Source of the DNA: Glaciozyma antarctica PI12
Taxonomy: Eukaryota; Basidiomycota; Microbotryomycetes; Kriegeriales; Camptobasidiaceae
Length of the DNA stretch: 64,000 bases
Direction of reading: 5' to 3'
Assembly: GCA_002917775.1 (NCBI GenBank)
Contig: KZ627147.1
Coordinates: 228,226-292,225 of the forward strand
The translations under genes were made by a program, and so were the position numbers. Positions 11,820 through 25,631 of the stretch are shown here, one piece after another. A model generated the notes under the pieces. It was not told the DNA's origin, made no database searches, and was given only the letters and a program-made list of their open reading frames with translations. Positions within the stretch are counted from its first letter, which is position 1; every line of letters begins with the position of its first letter.

Positions 11820-13826
11820 TTAGACGGCGCCAAACTGCTTGGGTCCTCCGGGGAGGAGATCCGACTCCTCAGTCTTGAAGTGGTGAACCTGGTACGCGCA
11901 CCGTGTTAGCTCCGCTCAAGACCTAGCGCGCGAGAACTCACCTCCTCACGCTCGCGACCCCTCATGTACGCAGGTGCGGTACCCTTGTAGTAGACTACTC
12001 GACACATCAGCACCTCCTACGACGAGCGAAGAAAGAAAGGACTCACTGTCGGTGTACATGTCGTTTTCCTGCGAAGGCTCAGGACTCTTCTTGGCCTCCT
12101 CAACTGCCACCTCGACCTCGTGCCTCGCTTCCTTGTCGATCGCCTTGAGCTCCGCCTCCTCGACGACGCCCCACTCGAGGATGTTGTTCTTCAATCCCGT
12201 GATGGGGTCGTTGGACGAACGCATGTGCTGGATCTCCTCCTGCGTTCAAAGCCGAGTTAGCGTCGGTCGGTAGAGAGCAAGAGGAGGAACGTACCCTGGT
12301 GCGGTAGGTGGTTCCGGGGTCGGACATGGAGTGTCCTCCGTAGCGATAGGTAACCATCTCGAGGATGAGAGGTCCCTTGCCAGCCTGAGTCCACTCCTTG
12401 GCGTACTTGACGGCCTGGTGAACGGCGAGGACGTCCATGCCGTTGACCTGTCGTCGCGCATAGTTAGCCGAAGAACGTCGGTTGCGAGAGAGGTGAGGAG
12501 ATGTGGAGACGCACCTGGAGACCGGGAATGAGGTCGCCACGGGTGAAGTACTTGGTGTTGCTGGACGAGCGAGCCGAAGAAGTTCCCATGCCGTACCTGC
12601 GGACGCCCTCAGTCAGCTCCCTCGCCCACTTCAACCCGTCGCAGCTCGCACGCACAAGTTGTTCTCGCAAACAAAAACGCAGGGGAGGTCCCAGACTGCT
12701 CGATCGCATCGCACATCAGCTCCCACGTCTCGCCACGAGGGGAAGAGAGAACGCACGCTTAGCCATGTTGTAAGCCTCAAAGACCTGTCCCTGGTTGCTC
12801 GCTCCATCACCGTACATGGCAAAGGTCGCGTGGTCCTTGTCCTGACCGAGGTACTTCTGCGCGAACGCGATTCCGGCTCCGAGAGGAACCTGAGCGCCGA
12901 CGATACCGTTTCCACCGAAGAAACTAGCGAGAGAGAGAGGGCGCGTTAGCTAGGACGGGGTGTGGGGCGCTGTGGAGAAGCGTACGTCGGCGTGAAGATA
13001 TGCCTGGGGTGCGCAAGACGGTCAGCATCGCTGTCGAGTCTTCAACGGCAGGAAGGATAACGCACATGGATCCACCCTTTCCGTGCGACATGCCATCAAC
13101 TCGTCCTGCATCCCCAAAAGCCGAATCAGCTCCCGCCCCAGCATCCTACCCCACCGGCCCGCGCAAACGCACCCAACAGCTCAGCGATAACACCCTTGAT
13201 CGTTCCGCCCCTCAGCACAGCAAAAGGGTGGCAGCGGTAGGCGGTAATAATCTTGTCGTCCTTCTTCATCGCCGAGTGCATACCGACCGAAACAGCTTCC
13301 TGTTCACGATGGGGAGGCGGTTAGCAAGAGGTCGGAGTCGCTCCGCCGCGCTCGCGGGGCGCAGATCAAAGTCTTGAGATTCGTACCTGTCCGATGGCGA
13401 GGTGGCAGAAGCCCCGAATGAGTTTCTGCAAAGATCGAGGAGGATCAACATGGGGTTCCGCTAGCAGATGGCCAAAGGGGCGAGGGTGAGGAGAAGAAGA
13501 GGACGTACGGCCTTGTAGAGCTGATCAGCGGCCATCTCCATACGGCGCATAGTGATCATCTGCTGGTACATCTCGACGAGACTGTTCTTGGTGACATCGA
13601 CGAGGAGCGAGGGGGTATCGCAGCGGTGGGTCTGGAAGTACTCGGGGTGGAGCTTGATCTGGAAGGGCTCGGTGGGAGAATCGGGGATGGATCCAACGAG
13701 GGAGCAAGAGTCGGCGGTGGTTTGGAGAGAGCGGGCGAGGGAAGGGAGGGCGGAGGGGCGGAGTGCTGAGGAAGAGGCGCGGAGAAGGGAAGGGAGAGCG
13801 CGTTGAGCTCGGATATGGGCGGCCAT
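11820..13826 (-). CDS. PDA1: Pyruvate dehydrogenase E1 component subunit alpha, mitochondrial
   Basis: The alpha subunit of E1 carries out TPP-dependent decarboxylation of pyruvate in the mitochondrial pyruvate dehydrogenase complex. The start [20 protein letters not shown] is an Arg/Ser/Leu-rich mitochondrial targeting peptide. Next come the substrate-channel region ([20 protein letters not shown]), the TPP/Mg motif ([19 protein letters not shown], near 12790-12830) and the regulatory phosphorylation loop ([18 protein letters not shown], near 12300-12350), with the serines that are targets of PDH kinase in other species. The protein ends GGPKQFGAV. There are about eight short introns. It is divergent from HEL2 across about 330 nt. 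Complete, with nothing missing that I can see. Confidence 0.95.
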
Positions 13827-14158
13827 CGTTGAGAGGAGGGGGGAGAGTAAAAGGGGAGTGAACTGGGCTGCTCGCAAGAGACTTTTGAGCGACTGAGAGG
13901 AGGGGGGGAGGAAGAGAGCAGCTGGCCCCCAACAAGTCCTCTCGGCGGCCCGTAAGAGATCGATTTGTTTCGCTTTCGCTTGTGCTCTTCCCCTTTTCAA
14001 GGGAGCTGCTCTTACTCTCATTAGGATAGCCGTGTGTGACTCGAACAGGTCCTCGTTTGAACAGAGACGAGCGAGTCCGTCGCCCTCGAGGCCTCGAGGC
14101 TGGCAGTTCGCCTTTTTCTGCGGAGGTTGCTCTTCGACTCTCTCCTTCCCCTCACAAG
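13827..14158. promoter_or_regulatory. Divergent promoter region PDA1 / HEL2
   Basis: 332 nt between two outward-facing start codons. It must hold both promoters and both leaders. No clear TATA box and no conserved open frame is seen. Confidence 0.5.
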
Positions 14159-16892
14159 ATGGCAGGAACAGGACCACCACCAGGACATCCCCAACCAGGC
14201 GTCAGCTCCCGCCGCGCCGCATTTGGAGGAGCTCTTACTGGAGACCTCGCTGCCGCCCCATCATCTCCCGCCCCTCCCCGCCGCGACAAGGGCAAGCAGC
14301 GCGCCAACCAGCCCAGCAACCCCCACGCCCCTCCTTTCGTCCCTCCTCCCGCAAAAGCTCCAGCAGGACTCGTCAAGGAGCAACAGGTCGAGAAGAAGAG
14401 CGTGGCCTCACCCGCGCGAGGAGGGAAGGGCAAGGAGATGAGCGCAAAGGACAAGGCGGCGGCGGACAAGAAGGCGGCGGACGAGCAGGCGGAGAACGAT
14501 GATGCGCTGTGCTTTATCTGCGCATCGGACGTCGAGTACTGGGCCGTCGGCGAGTGCAATCATCGGACCTGCCACACCTGCTCGATCCGATTGCGAGCTC
14601 TCTGTGAGTGCTGCTGCAGTTGCGCCTACTCCGAGCCTTGCTAACCTGTTGGTCGCGCAGACAAACGAACGGACTGCACGTTCTGCAAGGTAGCTGCCGT
14701 TGGAGCCACCTGAAGAGGAGCGACCGAGCTGACCGGCCACGCAGAACGAATGCGCCCGCGTAGTCTTTACCACCTCCGCCGACCTTCCCTTCGAGTCCTT
14801 CCCGCCCGCCTCCACTCCCTTCTCCGACACCAAGCTCGGCCTCTCCTTCGAAACGCGCGAGCAGATGGAGGATTCGCTCGCCCTCCTCCGCTTCAACTGC
14901 CCCGACGTCGCCTGCCCCGCCATCTGCCTGGGCTGGGCCGACCTCAAGCGCCACGTCGTCTCGGAGCATCGCGCGGCACTCTGCGACCTCTGCTGCGTCA
15001 ACAAGAAGATCTTTACGCACGAGCACACGTTGTTCGCACCGGCGGACCTCAAGGCGCACGTCGGCGCGGAGCACACGCAGTGCGAGTTCTGCAGGATCAC
15101 GTTCTACGATTCCGAGCAGCTTTACCGCCATTGTCGGGACAAGCACGAGGAGTGCTTCATCTGTGTGCGGCAAGGGATCCGACACCAATACCACCGCAAC
15201 TACGACCGACTCGTTCGTCCCTCCCAGACTCCCAGCTCGCCTCAGCTAACCCTCTAGGACGACCACAGGAATTACACTACAAGTCGGACCACTTCCTCTG
15301 CCCGCACCCGACCTGCCTCGAGCAAAAGTTCGTCGTCTTCGAAACCGAGCTCGACCTCCAAGCCCACGCCGTCGCAACGCACGGCGCCGCTCTCTCCGGT
15401 GACCAACGCGCTCGCCACAACGCGCGCCGCATCGAGACCAACTTTACGTACGAAGGCGAGGGTGGAGGATCGAACGGCGGAGGCGGGAGGGGCGGGCGAG
15501 GAGGAGCGAGCGCATGAGGCAGGAGTAGGCAGGATTCAGCAGATGTGGCGGCCTTCGTCCATTCTGTAGATGTGGCGCCGGCGAGGAATAGGGTCGTCCC
15601 TGGCTTGGCTCCGGCGCAGCCGTCGGGGTCGGGAGGGAGGGACGCGCCGCCTCATCGAGCTGGGAGGGCTGCGCCGGCTCCTGCTGCTACTCCGGCGAGG
15701 CCTGTAGCTCCGTCGAAGGCTCCATCGAAGGCTGTTGCGCCGGCGAGGGATTCAGAGACGGTCGAGTGAGTGCGGTTGCGACGCTGAGAGCGAGCAGCGA
15801 TCTGATGGGTTTGGGTACGCGCAGGAAGCATGCGGCGCTTATGAGGAGGGTTGCGGAGGCGGTTTCGTCGGATGCCAAGGTTCATTCGTTCAAGGCTGCT
15901 GGTGCGTTTTCTTCTCTTTCTTTGGGGCGAGCTTCGAGCTGACGATGGATCGCAGTACGAGGCTTCCGAGGATCCGAGATGTCGGCGGAGGATCTCGTCG
16001 ACACGCTGTGGAACGTCTTTGACCGCAAGCCCGAAGTCGCCAGCGGGATCATCACTGGCGTCGCCGACCTGCTCGAAGACGCCGAGAAGCGTAGGAACCT
16101 GCTCTCAGCCTGGCAAGACCTTCGCGTCGAGGTACGTTCTCGCCCTCTCTCCTCTCGCAGTTGCTGACCCCGTCTTTGCAGCAAAACTCCTTCCCCTCCC
16201 TCGCCCCCGTCGGACCCGCCCTCCACGGGATCCCCACCGTAACGCACAACACCTCCTCTCGCGCCCTACACGCCCCCGCGATCCGTCAACAACGCGACCC
16301 GCATGTCTGGGCCCGCGTCGAACGCGCCGCCGTTTCCGCCCCCGCCGCCCCCGCCCCAACTCCCCGCGAGCGATTCCCCGCCCTCCCCGCCGTCGTAGGC
16401 ATGCGCACCGCCCAACGCAGCACCCCCTGGTCCGCCTCGACCGCCTCCTCCGCCCCTCCTTCGCGCTCTTCGACCCCCGTCTCTCGCGCCGCCCCTGCAC
16501 CCACTCCTGCACCCGACCCCTTCCCAGCCCCTTCGCGAGCGTCGTTCGTCAGCCCAGCGACGATGGTGGCACCGAGGCCGAAGCATAGGGGGAGCGATTT
16601 CCCAACTCTGATGCCCACCTCCTCCGCCGAGGCGGATCGTCGAGCGCGGGTACGCGCGGCGCTCAGTCGACCGGATCCATCGATCATGGATTCGCCTGGA
16701 GAGCCGGCGGGGAGCAGGTGGCAGGCTGGAGGGTCGGAGAATGGGGGGTGGTCGGGGACGACGACGAGGAGTGGGAGTCCGGAGCCGAGAGCTACGGCTA
16801 TGGCGCCGAGTGGGAGTGGGGGGCAGATGCAGAAGAAGAAGAAGAAGGAGAAGGTGTTGCTGATGTCGCATGGGACTCAGGGCAGGAGTTGA
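14159..16892 (+). CDS. HEL2: E3 ubiquitin ligase HEL2/ZNF598 (ribosome collision sensor)
   Basis: HEL2/ZNF598 ubiquitinates 40S proteins on collided ribosomes and starts ribosome-associated quality control. After a Pro/Lys-rich start there is a RING (CFICASDVEYWAVGECNHRT, CHTCSIRLRAL, then CTFC after an intron). Several C2H2 units follow (FNCPDVACPAICLGWADLKR; CEFCRITFYDSEQLYRHCR; FLCPHPTCLEQKFVVF). Next is the conserved C-terminal helical block (RGFRGSEMSAEDLVDTLWNV, near 15960-16015) and a low-complexity Pro/Ser tail ending MSHGTQGRS. Oddity: an in-frame TGA at 15515-15517, after a glycine-rich stretch, would end the protein before the C-terminal block. The same frame continues right after it, so I treat both halves as one gene (see findings). 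ATG at 14159 is the first in frame with the RING. Confidence 0.87.
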
Positions 16893-17112
16893 AAGGGGGT
16901 CGCTCGCTCGCTGCAACGTCGCTCCTCTCTCCTTCTTTCTTTTGTCAAGAATCTCTCGCCTTTGTCAACTGTTGTGCTTCAACAGTTTGCTCCCAGAAAC
17001 GGCTTGAAAGAGAGAAGCTGCTGTCGCAAGGAAAACGCGCCCGTCTTATCGTCTGCGCAAGTCGCCTCCGCTAGTTCCTCTCTTCCACTCACGCCGCCTG
17101 AGTACAACAACG

Positions 17113-19437
17113 ATGGCGGGTAAACCTCGGCCAGGTCAATCGTTCAGCCAGTTCGCCAGCAAGGTCCTATCGTCCACCTTCCTCGATTCAACGCCACAGG
17201 ACGCCCCTGTAAGCAGCACCTCCCGCCGACCATTCCACCCGCGCACGCCGCTGACTCTCTCTCCCTCGCAGCTCTTCTACTCGACCGCCAACTGGGAAGT
17301 GAGCGTAGCAGGCGAGGACGACATCCTAGGCCGTTCGGACGACTCCCTCCCGTTGCATTCATCCTCGCGAGGGGGAGAGGGGCGAGGGTTGTCACTCGAC
17401 AGCGACAGGGAGGAGGAGCAGGAGGAAGTTCGGGAGATTACTGGCGCACCTGGGTTCCCCTCACGGCTGTGGGAGCACGCCCGACTGCCGCTCGGAGGCA
17501 TCTCACGGGGCTGGCGAGCTCACGAGAGCGTCCTCCCTCCTCCTCCTGTCGACATCTACTCCTCCGAATACGACGAGTCCGACACCCCCGACTCCCGACT
17601 ATTCTTCCTATCCCCAGCCTTACCCCTGCGTCAAGTCCCTCTCACCCAGCCACTACTCCCCGCAACAACACTCTACATCTACCCCTCGGGGCGATCACTC
17701 GGCGGCGGAGGAGGAGCTCAGGTGTACCGGAACTCGAGCTGGATCGCCGCGTACGGCTGCTGTATCCTCGCCGTCAGCTATCTCGGCATTCGCGAGTGGT
17801 GGGCAGGCACAGCCGACGTCAGTACTCCCCCCACACTCGACCCCGTCCTCAAGCTGACTCTCTATATGCACCCAGTCCTCGAAGCTCCCTACCATCCTCC
17901 CCACTCTCCCCGTTCTCGCCATTCTTTCCCTCGCCTCCGTCGTCGCTGGAGGCTCCGCATTCGCCTACCTCGTTGTCGTCCACAACGCGGTTCGGCACGT
18001 CGTCCTCGCTGCGCTATTCGGAGGACCCTTCGCGATCGTCGCTTGCGGTTTGATTGCTTTTTCGGGAAGCATGGGAGAAGGATGAGTGGAGAATGATGCG
18101 GGGTGGAAGACGGGGGTGCGGATCTTCGCGTTGTGCTGCTTTGTAGCGGCGTTCTTCTTAACGCGGGCAGTGGTCGCGCGGCGGAAGAGGGTCGACAAGA
18201 CTATCCAGGTTCTCGAGGTGCGTGCCGTGTTGAAGGACTTGCGAACGAGCTGACTACCGCTCCACCCACAGCTCGCCACCAGCATCATCATCGCTCACCC
18301 TCCCTTGATCCTCCTCTCCCTGGCTCTCTCGATCCTATCGACCATCCTCACCCTCCCGTTCCTCTTCACAATCGCCGGCCTTCTTTCGCATGGCGAGGCG
18401 GCGTCAGCATGGGTCCCACACGGCGCAGCGCGGTGGGAGGCGTTGGGCGTGCTGCTCGTTCTGGCATGGACTATGGCGATTCTGAGAGGAACGCAGAAGG
18501 TTACCATTGCTGGAGTTGTGGGCAGCTGGTACTTCAACAGGCACGAAGCCTCGCACCCTTCTCCTTTCGAAGCGACTCTCATGGCATTTGGTGAGTCCCG
18601 CCTATCTCGCTTCCGAAATCGGCTGATTTCTCCCCAGCTCGAGCCCGCGGCCCTTCCATCGGAACCATCATCGCCTCCTCCTTCTTCGTCGCCCTTTTCC
18701 AAACTCTCGCCACCCTCGCCCGCCGCGCCCGAACCGCCCTTCGCTCCACCACCCTCCCAACCCTCCTCCAACCGCTCACGTACCTCGCTCCCCTTCTCGC
18801 CATCGTCGCTGGAACTCTCGAGATCTACACAGGGTGGATCCTCACTTATTCAGGTACCGCCTTCGCTTTGTTTCGTGGGAGTCGTGAGCTAATCAAGCGC
18901 ACAGGATTGACCGGAGACGACTTCCTCACGAGCGCGCACAAGGCCCGCACCCTCCTCTCCCGCAACGGTACTGTCACCCACAGTACGTCCTCCCTCTCTG
19001 CCTCTCTCAACTCCTCCCTAACGAACGTTCGGCAGGCCTCCTCATCAAGCTCGTCCTTCTCCTCTTCAGCACCATCTGGGGCCTCCTCGCCGGCCTAACC
19101 GCTTTCCTCATCGCCTCCTCCCGCCTCGGTGACCCACACCTTGCTCCGATCGTCGCAGCGCTGTGCTTCCTCCTGCCGTTCTGGACGGTCGAGCTCACGG
19201 GGTCGTTCATTGGCGATGCGTGCGTCTCGTTTCTGCCTTTGTCGGAGCGTGGGGAGAGGCTGATACGGGACTGTCAGGGCCGATGCGTGCTTTCTTTGCG
19301 TGCTGTTCGACGTCGAGAAGAATACGGTGCATTGCGCTAAGGCGCTCGAGGCGGTGCGTACCGTTCCTGCGTTCTCTGCGCGAGGGTTGACTGACGGTGT
19401 GCTGGCGCAGTTCGGTGGAGACGTAGAGAGTCGCTGA
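17113..19437 (+). CDS. CTL/PNS1-like (DUF580) multi-pass membrane transporter
   Basis: Resembles the choline-transporter-like (CTL/PNS1) family of multi-pass plasma-membrane proteins; substrate unknown. A soluble, acidic N-terminal region (from MAGKPRPGQSF, about 200 residues) precedes the first membrane helix (AAYGCCILAVSYLGIREWW). At least eight more hydrophobic segments follow, e.g. LPTLPVLAILSLASVVAGG, ILLSLALSILSTILTLPFLF and IVAALCFLLPFWTVELTGSF. A family-like end, TLFLCVLFDVEKNTVHCAKA, leads to a stop at 19435-19437. About nine introns. An in-frame TGA at 18083-18085 lies between two membrane segments (see findings). The assignment rests on topology and the C-terminal signature; other multi-pass families are possible. 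Confidence 0.68.
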
Positions 19438-19657
19438 AGGAGGTGTACGATGTTGTACCACGAGTTTATCTGCAGTTGTTGTGTGCGCAATTTCATTCTT
19501 ACGTTCTCGCGAGGGCAGCGAAGAGGGCTTGGGGTCGTCAAAGAATGTCATTAAAATGGGGGGCGAGTACAACGATGAGGTAAGAATGGCAATGTGGCAG
19601 CTAAGGGTGTGCGTAGGGGTACAGAAAGTAGGGCAAGAGAGAGGGACGACGCGAGGT

Positions 19658-22821
<3,164 letters not shown>

Positions 22822-22848
22822 TGAAGCACAAAAAGCATCCGCCTTCTC

Positions 22849-23875
22849 TCAAGCCTTCGCCTTCCTGAGCACCTCGAGCTTTGTTCGCAAGATCTGAAGC
22901 GTCGGTCCTGCGAAGTCGAATGAGCTTGAGAATCAAGGACGACGGAAGAAAAGGAGCTCACCCTCTTCAAACGTGTTGGTGTACGCAGACCAGGCCAAGA
23001 TCTTGTTGTGAAGAGCGGTAAAGCTCGCAAACTCGTCCGCCTTGAGCGCTTCGAGGAGCTGAGCTCCGCTTCCCGCTGGCCAGAGACCAATATCATGCTG
23101 AGCAGCCAAAAAGAGCCTTCCCTGCCGAGAGGAGAGGCGTCAGCGCTCGCACTGGGCCTCCGAGCGAGGAGAGCGACGCACAAGGAATGGTGCGATGATC
23201 GCGTCGGCGACACCGTACTCGCCGCGCAGGAGCTCGGGCTGGATGTAAGGGAGGAATCCCTTGATCGCCGCCAGAAAAGGCTCTTGCTGTCCATCCGCGG
23301 TGAACGCCAACCAGGCCTTCTGAACGCGCGAGTCGAACTGGACCGCCATGAGAGCGGCCTTGGCTCGAGTGACGGGGTCGGCGTCTACGAGAGAGAAGCT
23401 AGGATGGGTAAGGAGCTCAGAGAGGAGAGCGAGAGGACGTACAGGCGATGCTAGGCACGAGGGACGCGACAAAGTCCGCGATCAAGCCCGACTCGGGGAG
23501 GATGAAAGTTCCAGGAGGAGGAGCAGAGACGTCCGAGGAAGCAGGAGCACCGTAGGACAAGACAGGTACCTGTATCAGAACGACAGAGTCAGCTGCCGCT
23601 CCTACGCCCTCCTTCGCGGTCGTTCCCGCCGACGCCAGACGACGCACCTTAGTTCCTGCTTCCACGTCCTTGTACCACCCTGGCTTCGCGGTGATGTCTA
23701 TCTCGCACAGCTCCCACTTGAGCTGAGCTCCTGCGGCGTGGAGAGCGATGCGGGCGCGGTGCGAGTACGGGCAGCTGTTGAGGGAGGACGGCGCTGGTCA
23801 GCTCAAGCCGCGGTGGGCCGAGGCTCGTTCAACGTACGTCGCGTTGGAGTAGAGGACGCAGCGGAGGAGTGCCAT
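22849..23875 (-). CDS. Glutathione S-transferase family protein (omega-like)
   Basis: A cytosolic GST or thiol transferase. The thioredoxin-fold N-terminal domain carries a CPYS motif (LRCVLYSNATCPYSHRARIA), with a short intron falling just before the Cys. The Cys is typical of omega/lambda-like classes that use a catalytic cysteine and reduce or transfer glutathione. Glutathione-binding signatures follow (KVPVLSYG and ILPESGLIADFVAS). The helical C-terminal domain ends TKLEVLRKAKA. There are about five introns. The next gene downstream on the same strand is the kinase, with only 27 nt before its nominal boundary. Complete; substrate unknown. Confidence 0.87.
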
Positions 23876-24030
23876 CGTTCTGAAGTTCGTTGAGGGCAGG
23901 AGAGAGAGAAGGAGGAAACTGCTAAACGGGCAGACCGGGTGTAGAACGAACGCTCGGGTCGACCGCCAAGACGCGAAACAGCGAAACAACAAACTCGACG
24001 TAGCAAGCCAGCTCTCTTTATTAGGACAGC

Positions 24031-25269
24031 TCAAAGCACACGAATTCCTGCCGCTGCAAGCATCTCGACTAGCCCGCCGTCCCTCTCCAGCGTCTCGAGG
24101 TCTGCCGCTCCTCCAATCGACCGCCCGCCGATGATGATGTTGGGGAACGTATCGTGCTCCGTACGCCGTGAGAGTAGACCCTTAAGGTTCACTGCGTCCG
24201 CTGGACAGAGGACGAGTCAGTCTCGGAATCATCGCAAGGGAGAGGAATGCTCACGCCGCAAATCCACCTCGACGATGTGCGGACTCGGGGACAGTCGATA
24301 CTTGCGGAGGAGCGCCTTTGCACGTTGAGAATGCCTGCGAACCAGGTCAGCGAGGTGCAGAGCAGAGGAAGCGAAACGAACTCACGGGCAAGTAGTCTTG
24401 CTAAACACAACGACCGGGACCCTCCTCACGAGTCGTTCGACCGAGACCTCCAACGCACTCTTCCTCCCCTCTCCTTCCATAGCCCCATAAATCCTGCTCC
24501 ACCCCTCGGCCGCCTCCATCGACGCGACGTTGTCCCCTCGCACCTGATCCCTCAGCGGCAAGTTCTTGATCGTATCATCCCGCACAGCCTCCGCAAGCAT
24601 CTTCTCCGTATTCGCCTGATCCTCCGCATCGAGGTACATCCACCCTTTCTCGAGTATATGACCCGTGAGCGCCTCACGAGCAGCCAGGGAGGTCGGAGGT
24701 TCGGTCGTCGGTACCTCTGGCGAGTCCTTGCGCATATCGACCGTCTCGCCCAGCCAATCCCCCATCCCCACGATCCCAGAGGACCACTGCACGCTCGCCC
24801 CACCCAGCACGCCGTGCCTGTCCCGCTCAAACTCCGTATCCCTCGTCACAGCCGCTTTAGCTCCCTCCTTCCCCTCCCGTACCTCCCCCTCCTTCTCCCT
24901 CCTACTCCTCCTACCCGCCCTATACAGCGGCCCAGTCCCGCCTATCAACTTGTCCCCCAGGTCGGCGTACGGTGAAGGAGTCTCATCGAGGAGTTTCGCC
25001 CTCCCCAGGCCAAGCGCGACATGGTCTCCCCAGTTGACTTCTCCCGTATATCGCCGAGGTCTGGGGGCGGCAGAGTCGGAGGAGGGGCGGAGGAGGAAGA
25101 AGAGGGAGAGGAGGACGACGGTGACGATTGTCGCGGGGGGAACGCGTTGACGAGCTTGGCGACGGAGGTGGGGGTCGTCGAGGACGCGGAGGATGCGGGT
25201 GATGGGGCTGCCAGGGCGGCTGGAGGGGCGCCGTTTGTCGTCTTCGTGCGAGAAGTGAGCGGGGAGCAT
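24031..25269 (-). CDS. Membrane-anchored monothiol-type glutaredoxin (Grx6/Grx7-like)
   Basis: Glutaredoxin of the early secretory pathway. The start MLPAHFSHEDDKRRPSSR is a cytosolic tail; one membrane helix follows (TIVTVVLLSLFFLL), which makes a type II anchor. A long luminal stem of about 200 residues leads to the glutaredoxin domain: VVVFSKTTCP in exon 1, then HSQRAKALLRKY after an intron, giving the active site CPHS. The end has the glutathione-binding TFPNIIIGGRSIGGAADLETL and stops AAAGIRVL. Yeast Grx6 and Grx7 have the same layout with CSYS or CPYS. The stem is much longer than in yeast and has no recognised domain. Lies 155 nt from the GST gene on the same strand. Confidence 0.88.
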
Positions 25270-25631
25270 GTTGGCGGAGGAAGCGTCAGGACGCGATCGC
25301 AGTTCCTCTCCTTCAAGCGAGATGCTACGGCCAAGCTACGGCTTCTCTGGGTCTCAAGGGTGGGGATAGATCGAGCTATGCTATCTTGACAAAATAAACA
25401 CGCTCAGAGATCTTCTCGTGTGCAGAAGCGAACCACGTTCGATGCGCCAGCCGCCAGCGAGAGCTCTAGGTGGAGTCCTGCGAAGCGTGTTGCTCTGCTC
25501 TCCATCTCGCCTTCCCAGAACAGCCAGTACTTCCCATGGCTATTGCAGCAGAACAAAATCGATACCCGATCCGTCCCCACCACCCCACCCCGACTCTCCA
25601 AATCCCTCTCGGCACCCTCGCTCCTGCCCAA
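25270..25631. other. Intergenic region upstream of the glutaredoxin gene
   Basis: 362 nt holding the glutaredoxin promoter and the 3' region of the Asteroid gene. The open frames across it are shadows of neighbours; nothing else is supported. Confidence 0.5.
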
